Shown piece after piece: positions 18,503-27,164 of a stretch of DNA of 48,845 bases; position 1 is the first letter of the stretch; every line of letters begins with the position of its first letter. The stretch is from Prochlorococcus sp. AG-670-O13 (lineage in GTDB: Bacteria > Cyanobacteriota > Cyanobacteriia > PCC-6307 > Cyanobiaceae): assembly GCA_003209055.1 (NCBI GenBank), contig QCTB01000002.1:1-48845 (forward strand). Reading direction: 5' to 3'. The notes beneath the pieces are model-generated. The model ran no database searches and was not told where the DNA came from. It saw only the letters and a program-made list of their open reading frames with translations. The position numbers and the translations under genes were made by a program.

Positions 18503-18730
18503 TTAATAATGATTAGGTTTATTTATATCTCTTTTAATAAGAGCCATTAAATAAGTAGGGGCTTTATATCTTCCAGGAAGGCACCTATTTAATGTTTCAA
18601 GATGACCCCAACAAACTGTCTTCTCAATTTCTTTAAGTGTGTTGCCTTTTAAAATTAATAATCTTAGAGCTTTACAAAATAAAGGGTAACCTGCTTCTAG
18701 TTCATCTATATTAAGCTTTGCTGCTGTCAT
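18503..18730 (-). CDS. Small conserved cyanobacterial protein (DUF3136-like)
   Basis: 75 residues, starting at ATG 18730 and ending 5 bp from acRAF, tail to tail. The sequence (ELEAGYPLFCKALR, TVCWGHLETLNRCLPG, YLMALIKRDI) matches my memory of the DUF3136 family of marine cyanobacteria. Three cysteines are spread along a mostly helical protein. No membrane segment or catalytic motif is visible. Adjacency to the carboxysome operon is notable but does not prove a role. Confidence 0.75.
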   Translation of the reverse strand: MTAAKLNIDELEAGYPLFCKALRLLILKGNTLKEIEKTVCWGHLETLNRCLPGRYKAPTYLMALIKRDINKPNHY

Positions 18731-18815
18731 AGATCAAAAAAGAATTGTTAAATATTAATCTATACAAATATGGTGCACAATTGGCTCTTATTTCAAATTT
18801 CTAAATATTTATAAA

Positions 18816-19208
18816 TTAATCTAAAAATGCGACACAATCTATTTCAATTAAAACATCTTTTGGTAAAGAGGAAACTTCTACACATGCTCTTGCAGGGGGG
18901 ACCTCTACATTAAAGAAATCACTATATATTGCATTAACGGTTTGAAAGTTTTTTAAGTCAGTTAAATATATGGTTGTTTTAATAACATCTTCTGCTTTTG
19001 CTCCTCCCGCATTAAGAACAGCTAAAAGATTTTTTAAAACTTGATTAGTTTCTTCCTCAATATTACCTAAGCAGTTTATCCTATTTGAAATTGGATCAAT
19101 CGCAATTTGACCAGAACAATAAATAAAATTTCCTGCTTTGATTGCTTGGTTGTAAGGACCAACAGGGTCTGGTGCATTAGAGGTCTTAATTACTTTTTTT
19201 GTAGACAT
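18816..19208 (-). CDS. ridA: RidA/YjgF reactive enamine-imine deaminase
   Basis: Hydrolyses reactive 2-aminoacrylate and related enamines released by PLP enzymes, protecting other enzymes from damage. The 130-residue protein is of family length and has the SGQIAIDP signature at 32-39, the conserved Arg107 (PPARACVEV) that binds the substrate carboxylate, and the closing IEIDCVAF. It forms trimers in the cytosol. ATG 19208. The gene is read in the same direction as gloB, 25 bp after it, so they may be cotranscribed. Confidence 0.94.
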   Translation of the reverse strand: MSTKKVIKTSNAPDPVGPYNQAIKAGNFIYCSGQIAIDPISNRINCLGNIEEETNQVLKNLLAVLNAGGAKAEDVIKTTIYLTDLKNFQTVNAIYSDFFNVEVPPARACVEVSSLPKDVLIEIDCVAFLD

Positions 19209-19232
19209 TTGATTAAGGGTATTTTTATAAAT

Positions 19233-19973
19233 TTAAACCCATGTATCTTTATTTGCTCTTAAAAATGAAAATCCGTTTAAATTATCTGCTCTTAAAAAAA
19301 GATTAATTTTCATCTCTTCTTCCAATAGAAATGGAATTGTTAGTTCTTTTAAAGCAATTTTCTTTTCAACTTCAATAAGTTTCTTTTTTATGCTTTTATT
19401 TTTGGGTTCAAGATTTAATGCCCATAATAGATTTGCCCTTGTATATTCATGAGCACAGTAAATGAGAGTATTCTTTGGTAAATCCTTGATTTTTTTTAGA
19501 GAATTATACATTTGTTTATAAGTGCCTTCAAAGACTCTTCCACAACCGGCTGAAAATAATGTATCACCAATAAAAAGAACAGGGAATTTATCTTTAAAAT
19601 AGAAAGCTATGTGAGATTTCGTATGTCCTATTACTTCGATGACTTGAACTTCTTTATCTAATAATTGTAATTTGTCTCCATCCTTTACAGATAAATTTTG
19701 AAAGGGTATCCTACTTTTTTCTTTTGCGGAAGCCACAATTTTAACATTTGGCCATTCTTTTTCTAGCTTTTTTGTCCCTCCAATATGATCTGAGTGATGA
19801 TGCGTTTGTAAAATAGCCACTAAATTTAGATTATTGGCTTTAAGGTATTCTATTACAGGTTGAGAAACCGCAGGATCAACAACTACTGCTGAGTTATTTT
19901 TTTTCCAAAGCCAAATTATATTATCACTTAGAACTCTAATTCCAATTATTTTTTGCTCTTTATTAAATTCCAT
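19233..19973 (-). CDS. gloB: Hydroxyacylglutathione hydrolase (glyoxalase II)
   Basis: Hydrolyses S-lactoylglutathione to lactate and glutathione in methylglyoxal detoxification. The metal-binding motif THHHSDH is at 57-63, followed by downstream His/Asp ligands in [17 protein letters not shown] and CAHEYT. The frame is open upstream to 20117, but that would overlap hisG; ATG 19973 gives 246 residues, the normal length, and leaves a 43-bp divergent promoter gap to hisG. The glutathione link continues with the S-transferase-like gene and gor at 25.9-28.5 kb. Confidence 0.93.
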   Translation of the reverse strand: MEFNKEQKIIGIRVLSDNIIWLWKKNNSAVVVDPAVSQPVIEYLKANNLNLVAILQTHHHSDHIGGTKKLEKEWPNVKIVASAKEKSRIPFQNLSVKDGDKLQLLDKEVQVIEVIGHTKSHIAFYFKDKFPVLFIGDTLFSAGCGRVFEGTYKQMYNSLKKIKDLPKNTLIYCAHEYTRANLLWALNLEPKNKSIKKKLIEVEKKIALKELTIPFLLEEEMKINLFLRADNLNGFSFLRANKDTWV

Positions 19974-20016
19974 TATTACCTTAGAATTAAAAAAATTGTG
20001 TGAAAGAAATTGATCT

Positions 20017-20655
20017 ATGATTACTATAGCTTTACCTAAAGGAGCTCTGTTAGAAGATTCAATTTTAATTTTTAAAAAAGCAGGATTGAACTTCTCTGAT
20101 GCATTGCTAAAGAACAATAGATCATTAACTATTGAATCAAAATGTAAAAGAGCTAAAGCCTTATTAGTAAGAAATGGAGACGTTCCTGTTTATGTAAGTT
20201 ACGGTCAAGCTGATTTAGGAATCGTAGGATATGACGTATTACAGGAATCTGAATTGAAAGTTGCTAAGTTACTTGATTTAGAGTTTGGTGGTTGTCATAT
20301 GTCACTAGCTGTGAAAAATAATAGTAATTATCTAAAACCTACTGATTTGCCTGCTAATTGTAAAGTGGCAAGTAAATTTACAAAAACGGCAAGAGCCTAT
20401 TTTGATGATTTAAATATACCAGTTGAGATTGTTCATTTAACGGGTTCAGTAGAGCTTGGCCCTATAACAGGGATGGCGGAAGCGATAGTTGATTTGGTCG
20501 CAACAGGTAAAACTCTCAAAGAAAACGGTTTAAATAAAATTGACGATCTTTTTTATTCCACTGCTAGATTAATTGCTAATCCTCTTTCTATTAGATTAGA
20601 TAGTAATCCTCTCCGAGATGTTATTTTATCAATAGAATCTTTTAGAGGTAAATAA
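20017..20655 (+). CDS. hisG: ATP phosphoribosyltransferase, short form
   Basis: Catalyses the first step of histidine synthesis (ATP plus PRPP). At 212 residues it is the short HisGS form, lacking the C-terminal regulatory domain, so it needs a HisZ partner encoded outside this window. Features include the start [25 protein letters not shown] at about 67-76, and the PRPP-binding region [25 protein letters not shown]. It starts 43 bp from gloB, divergently. The ABC transporter gene follows after 13 bp in the same direction. Confidence 0.95.
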   Translation: MITIALPKGALLEDSILIFKKAGLNFSDALLKNNRSLTIESKCKRAKALLVRNGDVPVYVSYGQADLGIVGYDVLQESELKVAKLLDLEFGGCHMSLAVKNNSNYLKPTDLPANCKVASKFTKTARAYFDDLNIPVEIVHLTGSVELGPITGMAEAIVDLVATGKTLKENGLNKIDDLFYSTARLIANPLSIRLDSNPLRDVILSIESFRGK

Positions 20656-20668
20656 CTTATTTAAATAA

Positions 20669-22465
20669 ATGTTTTTGAATGATTTTAATAGAATCAAAAA
20701 GTTAGGTAGATATTTAACTAAAGATAAAAAAACAATTTATCTTATTTTAATAGTCTTAATACCTGTTTCTTTTGCAGGTGCAATTCAACCATTATTGGTA
20801 GGTCAGGCGATAACTATCTTAAAAAATGAGAGCACTGATGTTTGGTTAAGTAAAACATTCTTTGGGCAATCCATAAATACAATTATTATTACTTTATTTC
20901 TAACTGTTCTATTTAGATTGGTTTTGCAAGGATATCAATCTTATAATATTCAATCTGTAGGACAAAGGTTGACAGCAAGGATTAGAAGGGAGCTTTTTGA
21001 ACACTCTATTTCTCTCTCACTTAAGTATCACGATAAAATGCCTGTAGGAAAATTGCTAACAAGACTTACCAATGATGTAGATGCCTTGGCTGAGGTTTTT
21101 GGTAGTGGGGCAGTTGGGGTTATTGCTGATTTTGTAAGTCTTATAGTTATTTCATTAACAATGCTTTCTATAGATAGAGGATTGGCTATTTTGCTACTTT
21201 TAACTCAAATACCGGTTTCATATTTTATAGTTTGGCTTCAAAAACGCTATAGAAAAGCAAATTATCAAGTAAGGGAGGAATTATCTCAGCTAAACTCTGA
21301 TTTCCAAGAGAATCTTCAAGGTTTAGAGGTAGTTCAAATGTTTAGGAGAGAGTTTTTCAATAGCCAAAAATTTTCTAATACAGGTATTGCATACCAAAAA
21401 GCTGTTAATGGGACCATTTTCTATGATAGTAGTATATCTGCTTTTATAGAGTGGATATCTCTTGCGGCAGTTTCATTGGTATTAGCGGTGGGAGGCTATC
21501 TAGTAACTTCTGGTAGTATTGGTTTAGGAACATTAACAACTTTTATTCTATATTCTCAAAGACTTTTCGAGCCTTTGAGACAGTTAGCAGAGAGATTTAC
21601 ACAGATTCAGGGAGGACTTACTGCTGTAGAGAGAATAAATGAATTGTTAGATGAGGAAATTGAGATTAAAGATTCTATTTCTAATAAAAAAATGCCAGGA
21701 GTCCTCTTAAATAAGGATTATAAATTTAAAGGTAAAATTGAATTTCGGAATGTCAATTTTTTTTATAAAGAAGGTGAACAGGTAATTAAAGATTTATCAT
21801 TTATAGTTAATCCAGGAGAACATGTAGCTTTTGTCGGCCCAACTGGTTCTGGCAAATCGACTATCATAAGATTACTTTGCAGATTATATGAGCCTCAAGA
21901 AGGCCAGATTTTAATAGATGATATAAACATTCAAAATATACCAATAGCAAGACTCAGAAATATGCTTGGTGTAGTTCTTCAAGATACTTTTATTTTTAGT
22001 GGGGATGTTGCGAATAACTTAAAATTAAATACCAATATTAATAATCAACAATTAGAAAATATTTGTAAAGAGCTTGGATTAGATGATTTATTGAGAAAGT
22101 TGCCATATGGTTTGAACACTTATCTTAGAGAGAGAGGAGGTAATCTTTCCTCAGGAGAAAGACAACTTCTTTCAGTGGCCAGGGTAGCAATAAGAAATCC
22201 AATTATTTTGATAATGGATGAAGCTACTGCATTTATGGATCCCTCTACAGAAGCGACTTTACAAAAAGATCTTGAAAGAATTTTACACAAAAAAACGGCA
22301 TTAGTAATAGCACATAGATTAGCTACTATTGAAAAATCTGATAGGATATTTGTCTTAAAAGGGGGAGTTTTAATTGAAGAAGGAAATCACAAAGACCTTA
22401 GACTCAAAAAGGGCTTATATTTTCAATTATCTGAGCTTCAAGAAAAAGGATTTGCTAAATTTTAA
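20669..22465 (+). CDS. ABC exporter, fused membrane and ATPase domains (MsbA-like)
   Basis: A 598-residue half-transporter expected to work as a homodimer. The membrane domain (about 1-330) has six hydrophobic segments. The ATPase domain has Walker A GPTGSGKST near 389-397, signature LSSGERQ near 493, and Walker B ILIMDEATA near 512-520, with the switch His in IAHRLATI. Such proteins export lipids, peptides or drugs; the substrate cannot be read from the sequence. Its TAA shares one base with the ATG of the next gene, a sign of translational coupling. Confidence 0.9.
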   Translation: MFLNDFNRIKKLGRYLTKDKKTIYLILIVLIPVSFAGAIQPLLVGQAITILKNESTDVWLSKTFFGQSINTIIITLFLTVLFRLVLQGYQSYNIQSVGQRLTARIRRELFEHSISLSLKYHDKMPVGKLLTRLTNDVDALAEVFGSGAVGVIADFVSLIVISLTMLSIDRGLAILLLLTQIPVSYFIVWLQKRYRKANYQVREELSQLNSDFQENLQGLEVVQMFRREFFNSQKFSNTGIAYQKAVNGTIFYDSSISAFIEWISLAAVSLVLAVGGYLVTSGSIGLGTLTTFILYSQRLFEPLRQLAERFTQIQGGLTAVERINELLDEEIEIKDSISNKKMPGVLLNKDYKFKGKIEFRNVNFFYKEGEQVIKDLSFIVNPGEHVAFVGPTGSGKSTIIRLLCRLYEPQEGQILIDDINIQNIPIARLRNMLGVVLQDTFIFSGDVANNLKLNTNINNQQLENICKELGLDDLLRKLPYGLNTYLRERGGNLSSGERQLLSVARVAIRNPIILIMDEATAFMDPSTEATLQKDLERILHKKTALVIAHRLATIEKSDRIFVLKGGVLIEEGNHKDLRLKKGLYFQLSELQEKGFAKF

Positions 22466-22995
22466 TGATTTTTAGGAACAAAGCGACATCAATCAAGAAA
22501 ACAAATACTCTTTCACCAGAAAAGCTAGTAAAATATTATGGTTTAAATTCCTACGAATTTAGCCATAAAGAAAAAAATGAGGTTTTTGTTTGTAGTAAAT
22601 ATAAGGAGTTCGATCTCATCGAATTAGATCAACTCTTGCAGACTGTTGGATGGAGTAGGCGTCCAATAAGGAGAGTTAAAAGAGCACTAGAATTCAGTAT
22701 TTTAGTAGTAGGTTTGTGGCGTCATGATGAAAAATTCCCCAGGCTTGTAGGCTTCGCTAGATGCACTGGTGACGGGGTTGTTGAAGCGACTATTTGGGAT
22801 GTAGCTGTCAATCCTGTTTATCAAGGCCTAGGTTTAGGAAAAGAATTGATGAATTATATATTGAAAGAGTTAAAAAAAATTGGAATATTAAAAGTTACTC
22901 TATTTGCAGATGCAGAAGTGGTTTCGTTTTATAAAAGACAAGGTTGGGTTTTGGAACCAAAAGGTTCAAAATGTGCTTTTTGGTATGCAAATTAA
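22465..22995 (+). CDS. GNAT family N-acetyltransferase (Ycf52/NSI-like)
   Basis: 176 residues. The acetyl-CoA-binding core is at about 117-138 (VAVNPVYQGLGLGKELMNYIL; R/Q-x-x-G-x-G type), preceded by LVGFARCTGDGVVEATIWD and followed by FADAEVVSFYKRQGW. The middle segment (LLQTVGWSRRPIRRVKRAL) is typical of the plastid/cyanobacterial Ycf52 group, whose plant members acetylate chloroplast proteins. Substrate here is unknown. Overlap of one base with the ABC exporter gene implies cotranscription. Confidence 0.88.
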   Translation: MIFRNKATSIKKTNTLSPEKLVKYYGLNSYEFSHKEKNEVFVCSKYKEFDLIELDQLLQTVGWSRRPIRRVKRALEFSILVVGLWRHDEKFPRLVGFARCTGDGVVEATIWDVAVNPVYQGLGLGKELMNYILKELKKIGILKVTLFADAEVVSFYKRQGWVLEPKGSKCAFWYAN

Positions 22996-22996
22996 T

Positions 22997-23680
22997 TTAC
23001 TTTTTATAGTAATCATAATATAAAGACTTTATAGATTCCCCTCTCAACCACCTTGACCGGAAATTCCAATTCTTAAAAGCTTGAAAAATAATATTAGTTT
23101 TTTCCCATTTTCTACTACTTGTATAAATTGGAATATTTAACATTTTTAAAGGTAATTTATTTTTTATTCTTTTTATAAAATCTACATCTTCCATCAAAGG
23201 AATTTTTTTAAACCCTTTATTTTTAAAATAAGTAGTTCTGTGAATTAAGAGTCCTTGATCTCCGTATGGATCTTTAAAAATGTAGCTTCGAAGGTTTACA
23301 ACAATTTCAAGAACTCTGTAAATAAACTTTTTATTGTTAATCTTAAATTTAAAAAAATAAATAATATTTTCATTGTTACTAATTAATAACTCTACTTTTT
23401 TAAACCAACCATTATCAAGCCTAGAATCTGCATGTATAAATAAAAACCATTCACCTTCAGCTTTTGTGGCTCCAATATTTAATTGTAACCCCCTGTTCTT
23501 CTCTATTGAGTTAAATAACTTTGTCTCATATATTTTTGCTATGTCTCTAGTCTTATCTAAACTATTACAATCTACAATTATAATTTCTATTTCCTGATTA
23601 ATTATGGATAAATCTGAGAGGAGTAAAGGTAAATGTTGAGATTCATTATATGTAGGAATAATAATTGAGATTTTGGGCAA
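22997..23680 (-). CDS. Family 2 glycosyltransferase
   Basis: 227 residues with a GT-A fold start (KISIIIPTYNES, residues 3-14), a nucleotide-binding Asp in IIIVDCNSLDKT, and the metal-binding DxD-like HADSRL near 77-82. The C-terminal basic segment (NWNFRSRWLRGESIKSLYYDYYKK) might lie on a membrane. TTG start at 23680. It pairs with the DUF2064 gene 5 bp upstream. In databases such pairs are often named arsenosugar biosynthesis glycosyltransferases (TIGR04283 and TIGR04282). No arsenic-methylation or radical-SAM gene is in the window, so this substrate is not supported here. Confidence 0.85.
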   Translation of the reverse strand: MPKISIIIPTYNESQHLPLLLSDLSIINQEIEIIIVDCNSLDKTRDIAKIYETKLFNSIEKNRGLQLNIGATKAEGEWFLFIHADSRLDNGWFKKVELLISNNENIIYFFKFKINNKKFIYRVLEIVVNLRSYIFKDPYGDQGLLIHRTTYFKNKGFKKIPLMEDVDFIKRIKNKLPLKMLNIPIYTSSRKWEKTNIIFQAFKNWNFRSRWLRGESIKSLYYDYYKK

Positions 23681-23685
23681 AATAA

Positions 23686-24318
23686 TTATTCCCTTCTTTC
23701 AATATCTGATACTGTATCAATATCTATTTTCCTATGAAGGAATTCATGTTTTAGTTCTATTGAAGAAAAGTTATTAATAGTTTGTTTAAGTACATATTCT
23801 TTACTCCATTTAATGTTAATAAAAGGTAAATACAAATCAGTAGATAATAATCTTTCTGAAAATGCGATAAGCCAATATCCACCATCATTTGATGGACCTA
23901 AAATAAGATCATTTTTTTTTAGTTTTGAAAGGGCATTTAATAAATCCATATGACAAAGATCTGGCAGATCAGTCCCAATTAAAATAATATTGGTTGCCTT
24001 TTTAAAATTAGATTTTTTATTTATTAAAATTTGCCTACGCATCTTTTCTCCTAAGCATCCTCTTCCTTGTAAATTAAAGTTTTTAATGCCTAACTCATTA
24101 GACCACCTTTTAGCCTTTTTGAATCCTATACCAGATATTGCTAAGGAGATATCTATTAACCCTTTCTTTTCAAGAAATTTGGCAACTGAAATCGTATGTT
24201 CTGTCATTATTCTTTGCAGATTTGCAGACTTAAATTTCCCAATATCTTTTGATAGTCTACTTTTACAACGACCGTAAGCATGCCACTTAGCCATTACTAT
24301 GAGCAGTGCTTTGTCCAA
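23686..24318 (-). CDS. DUF2064 / GT-A-like nucleotidyltransferase-fold protein
   Basis: 210 residues. Family marks are LLIVMAKWHAYGRCKSRLSKDIG near 5-27, IGTDLPDLCHMDLLNAL near 113-129 and LGPSNDGGYWLIAF near 138-151. Members have a glycosyl/nucleotidyl-transferase fold and commonly occur beside a family 2 glycosyltransferase, as here. TTG 24318 is preferred over the internal ATG because the first eight residues belong to the conserved first strand. Its start is 169 bp from dnaA, which is read divergently. Confidence 0.82.
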   Translation of the reverse strand: MDKALLIVMAKWHAYGRCKSRLSKDIGKFKSANLQRIMTEHTISVAKFLEKKGLIDISLAISGIGFKKAKRWSNELGIKNFNLQGRGCLGEKMRRQILINKKSNFKKATNIILIGTDLPDLCHMDLLNALSKLKKNDLILGPSNDGGYWLIAFSERLLSTDLYLPFINIKWSKEYVLKQTINNFSSIELKHEFLHRKIDIDTVSDIERRE

Positions 24319-24487
24319 AAAAATAAAAATGTTGTAAATATTATAAGCTTTATATAATAAATTGATTTTATTTTTTAAAATATTTAATTTCCATTGTTAA
24401 TAAATTTTAAATTTATCATGATCTTATGATTAGAGACTGACCAATTAATAAATTCCTACTAGATTAAAAATCTATTAAATAAATTTA

Positions 24488-25879
24488 GTGCAAGCAACCA
24501 ATCCTATTTGGGCGGAAGTTCAACAATTACTTCAAAAAAATTTAAGCAAACCTTCGTTTGAAACTTGGATAAGGCCTGCTAGGTTTAATTGTTTTGAAAA
24601 TGGCTTGTTGACTTTGATTACCCCAAACAACTTTACAAGTGATTGGCTAAGAAAAAATTATAGTGAAACTATTGAAAAAGCCGCAGAAGAAATTTGTGGT
24701 CATAATGTAAAAGTAATTTTTAAATCTGAAATTAATATCAACAACAAAGCAAGTACTCCCAATATTGTCTCCCAACATAATAGTAATTCTCAGACAAAAT
24801 CTTTTTCTACAAGTCATGGCAATATTTCAATTAAAAGATCAAAAAAGTCTCATTCTTTAAATACGCGTTATGTCTTTAAAAGATTTGTTGTAGGTCCTAA
24901 TAGTCGAATGGCACATGCAGCAGCTTTAGCAGTTGCCGAATCTCCAGGAAGAGAATTTAATCCATTATTTATTTGTGGTGGTGTTGGCCTTGGGAAGACT
25001 CACTTAATGCAAGCTATTGGTCATTATCGAGTTGAAATTGAACCAGAAGCAAAAGTTTTATATGTTTCAACTGAAACTTTTAGTAGTGATTTAATTCAAT
25101 CTATAAGAAAAGATGGAATGCATGCCTTTAAGAATAAATATAGATCGGTTGATCTATTATTAATTGACGATATTCAATTCTTGGAGGGCAAAGAATATAC
25201 ACAAGAAGAATTTTTTAATACTTTCAATGCTTTATATGAAGCAGGTAAACAAATTGTTATTGCCAGTGATAGACCTCCTAATCAAATACCTAAATTACAA
25301 GAAAGGCTAATCTCTAGATTTTCAATGGGATTAATAGCAGATATTCAACCTCCTGATATAGAGACAAGAATGGCAATTCTGCAAAAAAAAGCTGAACAAG
25401 AAAGAATGAATCTTCCAAGAGATTTGATTCAATTTATCGCAGGAAGATTTTCATCAAATATTCGAGAATTAGAGGGGGCTTTTACCAGGGCAGTAGCATT
25501 TGCATCAATAACTGGATTACCTATGACAGTTCAATCAATCGCTCCAATGCTTGATCCAAACAGTGTTGGAGTAGTAGTAACCCCTAAGCAGGTAATCAAA
25601 AAAGTCTCAGATTTCTTTAAAGTTTCATCTGAAGAACTAGTTAGCTCCAGTAGGAGAAAGCCAGTTAGTCAAGCAAGACAAATAGGGATGTATCTCATGA
25701 GGCAAGGAACTGATCTAAGCCTTCCAAAAATTGGAGATGAATTTGGAGGGAAAGATCATACAACTGTAATGTATGCTATTGATCAAGTTGAAAAAAAATT
25801 GTCTATTGATCCAAATGTTGCCAGTCAAGTTCAAAAAATAAAGGATTTGCTTCAAATCGATTCAAGAAAAAATTTATAA
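24488..25879 (+). CDS. dnaA: Chromosomal replication initiator DnaA
   Basis: AAA+ initiator that binds the origin and loads the helicase. The 463-residue protein has domain I (1-80), a variable linker (about 85-120), the ATPase core with GGVGLGKT near 163-170, [12 protein letters not shown] near 226, and domain IV with the DNA-binding signature [15 protein letters not shown] near 424-438. Start is GTG 24488. The upstream 169 bp contain no recognisable DnaA-box cluster and dnaN is not adjacent, in line with the dispersed arrangement of picocyanobacteria; I see no origin in this window. Confidence 0.97.
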   Translation: MQATNPIWAEVQQLLQKNLSKPSFETWIRPARFNCFENGLLTLITPNNFTSDWLRKNYSETIEKAAEEICGHNVKVIFKSEININNKASTPNIVSQHNSNSQTKSFSTSHGNISIKRSKKSHSLNTRYVFKRFVVGPNSRMAHAAALAVAESPGREFNPLFICGGVGLGKTHLMQAIGHYRVEIEPEAKVLYVSTETFSSDLIQSIRKDGMHAFKNKYRSVDLLLIDDIQFLEGKEYTQEEFFNTFNALYEAGKQIVIASDRPPNQIPKLQERLISRFSMGLIADIQPPDIETRMAILQKKAEQERMNLPRDLIQFIAGRFSSNIRELEGAFTRAVAFASITGLPMTVQSIAPMLDPNSVGVVVTPKQVIKKVSDFFKVSSEELVSSSRRKPVSQARQIGMYLMRQGTDLSLPKIGDEFGGKDHTTVMYAIDQVEKKLSIDPNVASQVQKIKDLLQIDSRKNL

Positions 25880-25883
25880 TCTT

Positions 25884-27113
25884 TTATTGCAAAATAAATT
25901 TTGCAGGATCTTGATCATATCTATGCTTATCTGGGATTTGATCTATTTTGCAATTAACATTAGGTGACACAATTTTATTTAATGATTGCCTTAACAATCT
26001 TGCAGAAATAATAGGCATATCTCTCGGTACTGAAATTCTATTTTTTAAGTAATTGATAGATAAAAATGCATTATTTGGTACTTTATTAATTTCAGAGGTG
26101 AGCATATAAGTGAGAGCAGATCTTAATGATTCCTCAAATAAGTCTTTTTCATAAGGATTAGCGTTGATGATATTATTTTTATGTTTTAAGACTCTTTTAA
26201 GAGCAAATCTAGCATAATAATTCAAGTCTGTACTATGGTTGAATTCCAAGTTCCCAAGTCCCTCCCCATTATCTATTAGATTAGAAAAGTAAATTTGTTG
26301 ATCATTGACATACTTAAAGCAACCTCCCATTTGAGGAGGTAAGTCATGAGAATGCGTATGGAAGTCACTTTGAGTTCCTCTATAAGTACTTAGATTTTCA
26401 AGAAGGGTAAGCCATTTATCAATAAAAGGATAATTAATTCGTAAATTGAATCCTTTGTAATAACTTAAAGAAGCATTCATTCTCTCTATATAGGGAATAA
26501 AAATTATGTCTCCTGTTCCTGGTTCTGATGTTTCTGATTCATTTATTGGTGAATCAATAAATCCAGTTTTGGATGCACTTAATATTTTTTCTAATTTCAA
26601 AATAGATTGTCTAAATTTATTTTTACTAAAGGATTCATCTATAAAATTAAGGCTTTTTCTGCAAAGCCAATTACACCAAGATCTAAATATTTCTCTTTCT
26701 AAATTTCTAACTTCTTGAATATCATCTGATACGAGTGATGAGCCAAGTGGACCGAATTCATTTTCTAAGAAAGTAATTATATGATCACTTTCAGTTATTA
26801 TCTTCCCACTAAATTCTATCGCAGGTAATTTACCCGATCTAACTTTTTGGAGATACCATTTTTCCTTTTGTCCATAACAATACATATTTATTTTCTTTAC
26901 TTTGTATGGAATTCTCTTGAATTCAAGCCATAACCATATCTTTTGGCAGTAAGGGCACCAAGAATGTCTATCTCTATAGAAAATTAGATCGATATCTTTC
27001 TCATTATGGCCAAATAATCTTAAGTTTGAGTAAGAATTATTTACTCCATTAACTCTGTCAAAATCTTCAATTGCGAACTTACTTAAAGCGTCCCAACTCA
27101 AAACTTTATTCAT
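25884..27113 (-). CDS. Glutathione S-transferase-like protein
   Basis: 409 residues, longer than usual GSTs (about 220). An N-terminal extension of about 40 residues precedes a thioredoxin-fold domain with CPYC at 53-56, the cis-Pro segment GKLPAIEF near 97-104 and TESDHIITFLENEF. A helical GST C-terminal domain follows, then about 150 extra residues with no recognised motif. The CPYC site suggests glutaredoxin-like or reductase chemistry. It is divergent from gor with a 51-bp gap, which suggests joint redox regulation. Its 3' end holds a hairpin that may serve dnaA. Confidence 0.82.
   Translation of the reverse strand: MNKVLSWDALSKFAIEDFDRVNGVNNSYSNLRLFGHNEKDIDLIFYRDRHSWCPYCQKIWLWLEFKRIPYKVKKINMYCYGQKEKWYLQKVRSGKLPAIEFSGKIITESDHIITFLENEFGPLGSSLVSDDIQEVRNLEREIFRSWCNWLCRKSLNFIDESFSKNKFRQSILKLEKILSASKTGFIDSPINESETSEPGTGDIIFIPYIERMNASLSYYKGFNLRINYPFIDKWLTLLENLSTYRGTQSDFHTHSHDLPPQMGGCFKYVNDQQIYFSNLIDNGEGLGNLEFNHSTDLNYYARFALKRVLKHKNNIINANPYEKDLFEESLRSALTYMLTSEINKVPNNAFLSINYLKNRISVPRDMPIISARLLRQSLNKIVSPNVNCKIDQIPDKHRYDQDPAKFILQ
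25888..25905. terminator. Hairpin between convergent dnaA and GST-like gene
   Basis: TGCAAAA (25888-25894) pairs with TTTTGCA (25899-25905) over four bases. It lies inside the last codons of the GST-like gene and 9 bp after the dnaA stop. There is no long T tract on either strand, so termination is plausible but weak. Confidence 0.35.
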
Positions 27114-27164
27114 TTGTTCATATTAATTTTAAGATTTACGTTATAATAAATGATTTAAAAGGTT

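Noticed and set aside
19974-20117. 48-residue N-terminal extension of gloB overlapping hisG
   Set aside because: It would overlap the first 100 bases of hisG, is not part of the glyoxalase II family, and ATG 19973 gives the normal length.
24319-24487. Replication origin upstream of dnaA
   Set aside because: No cluster of TTATCCACA-like boxes and no dnaN neighbour; AT-richness alone is normal here.
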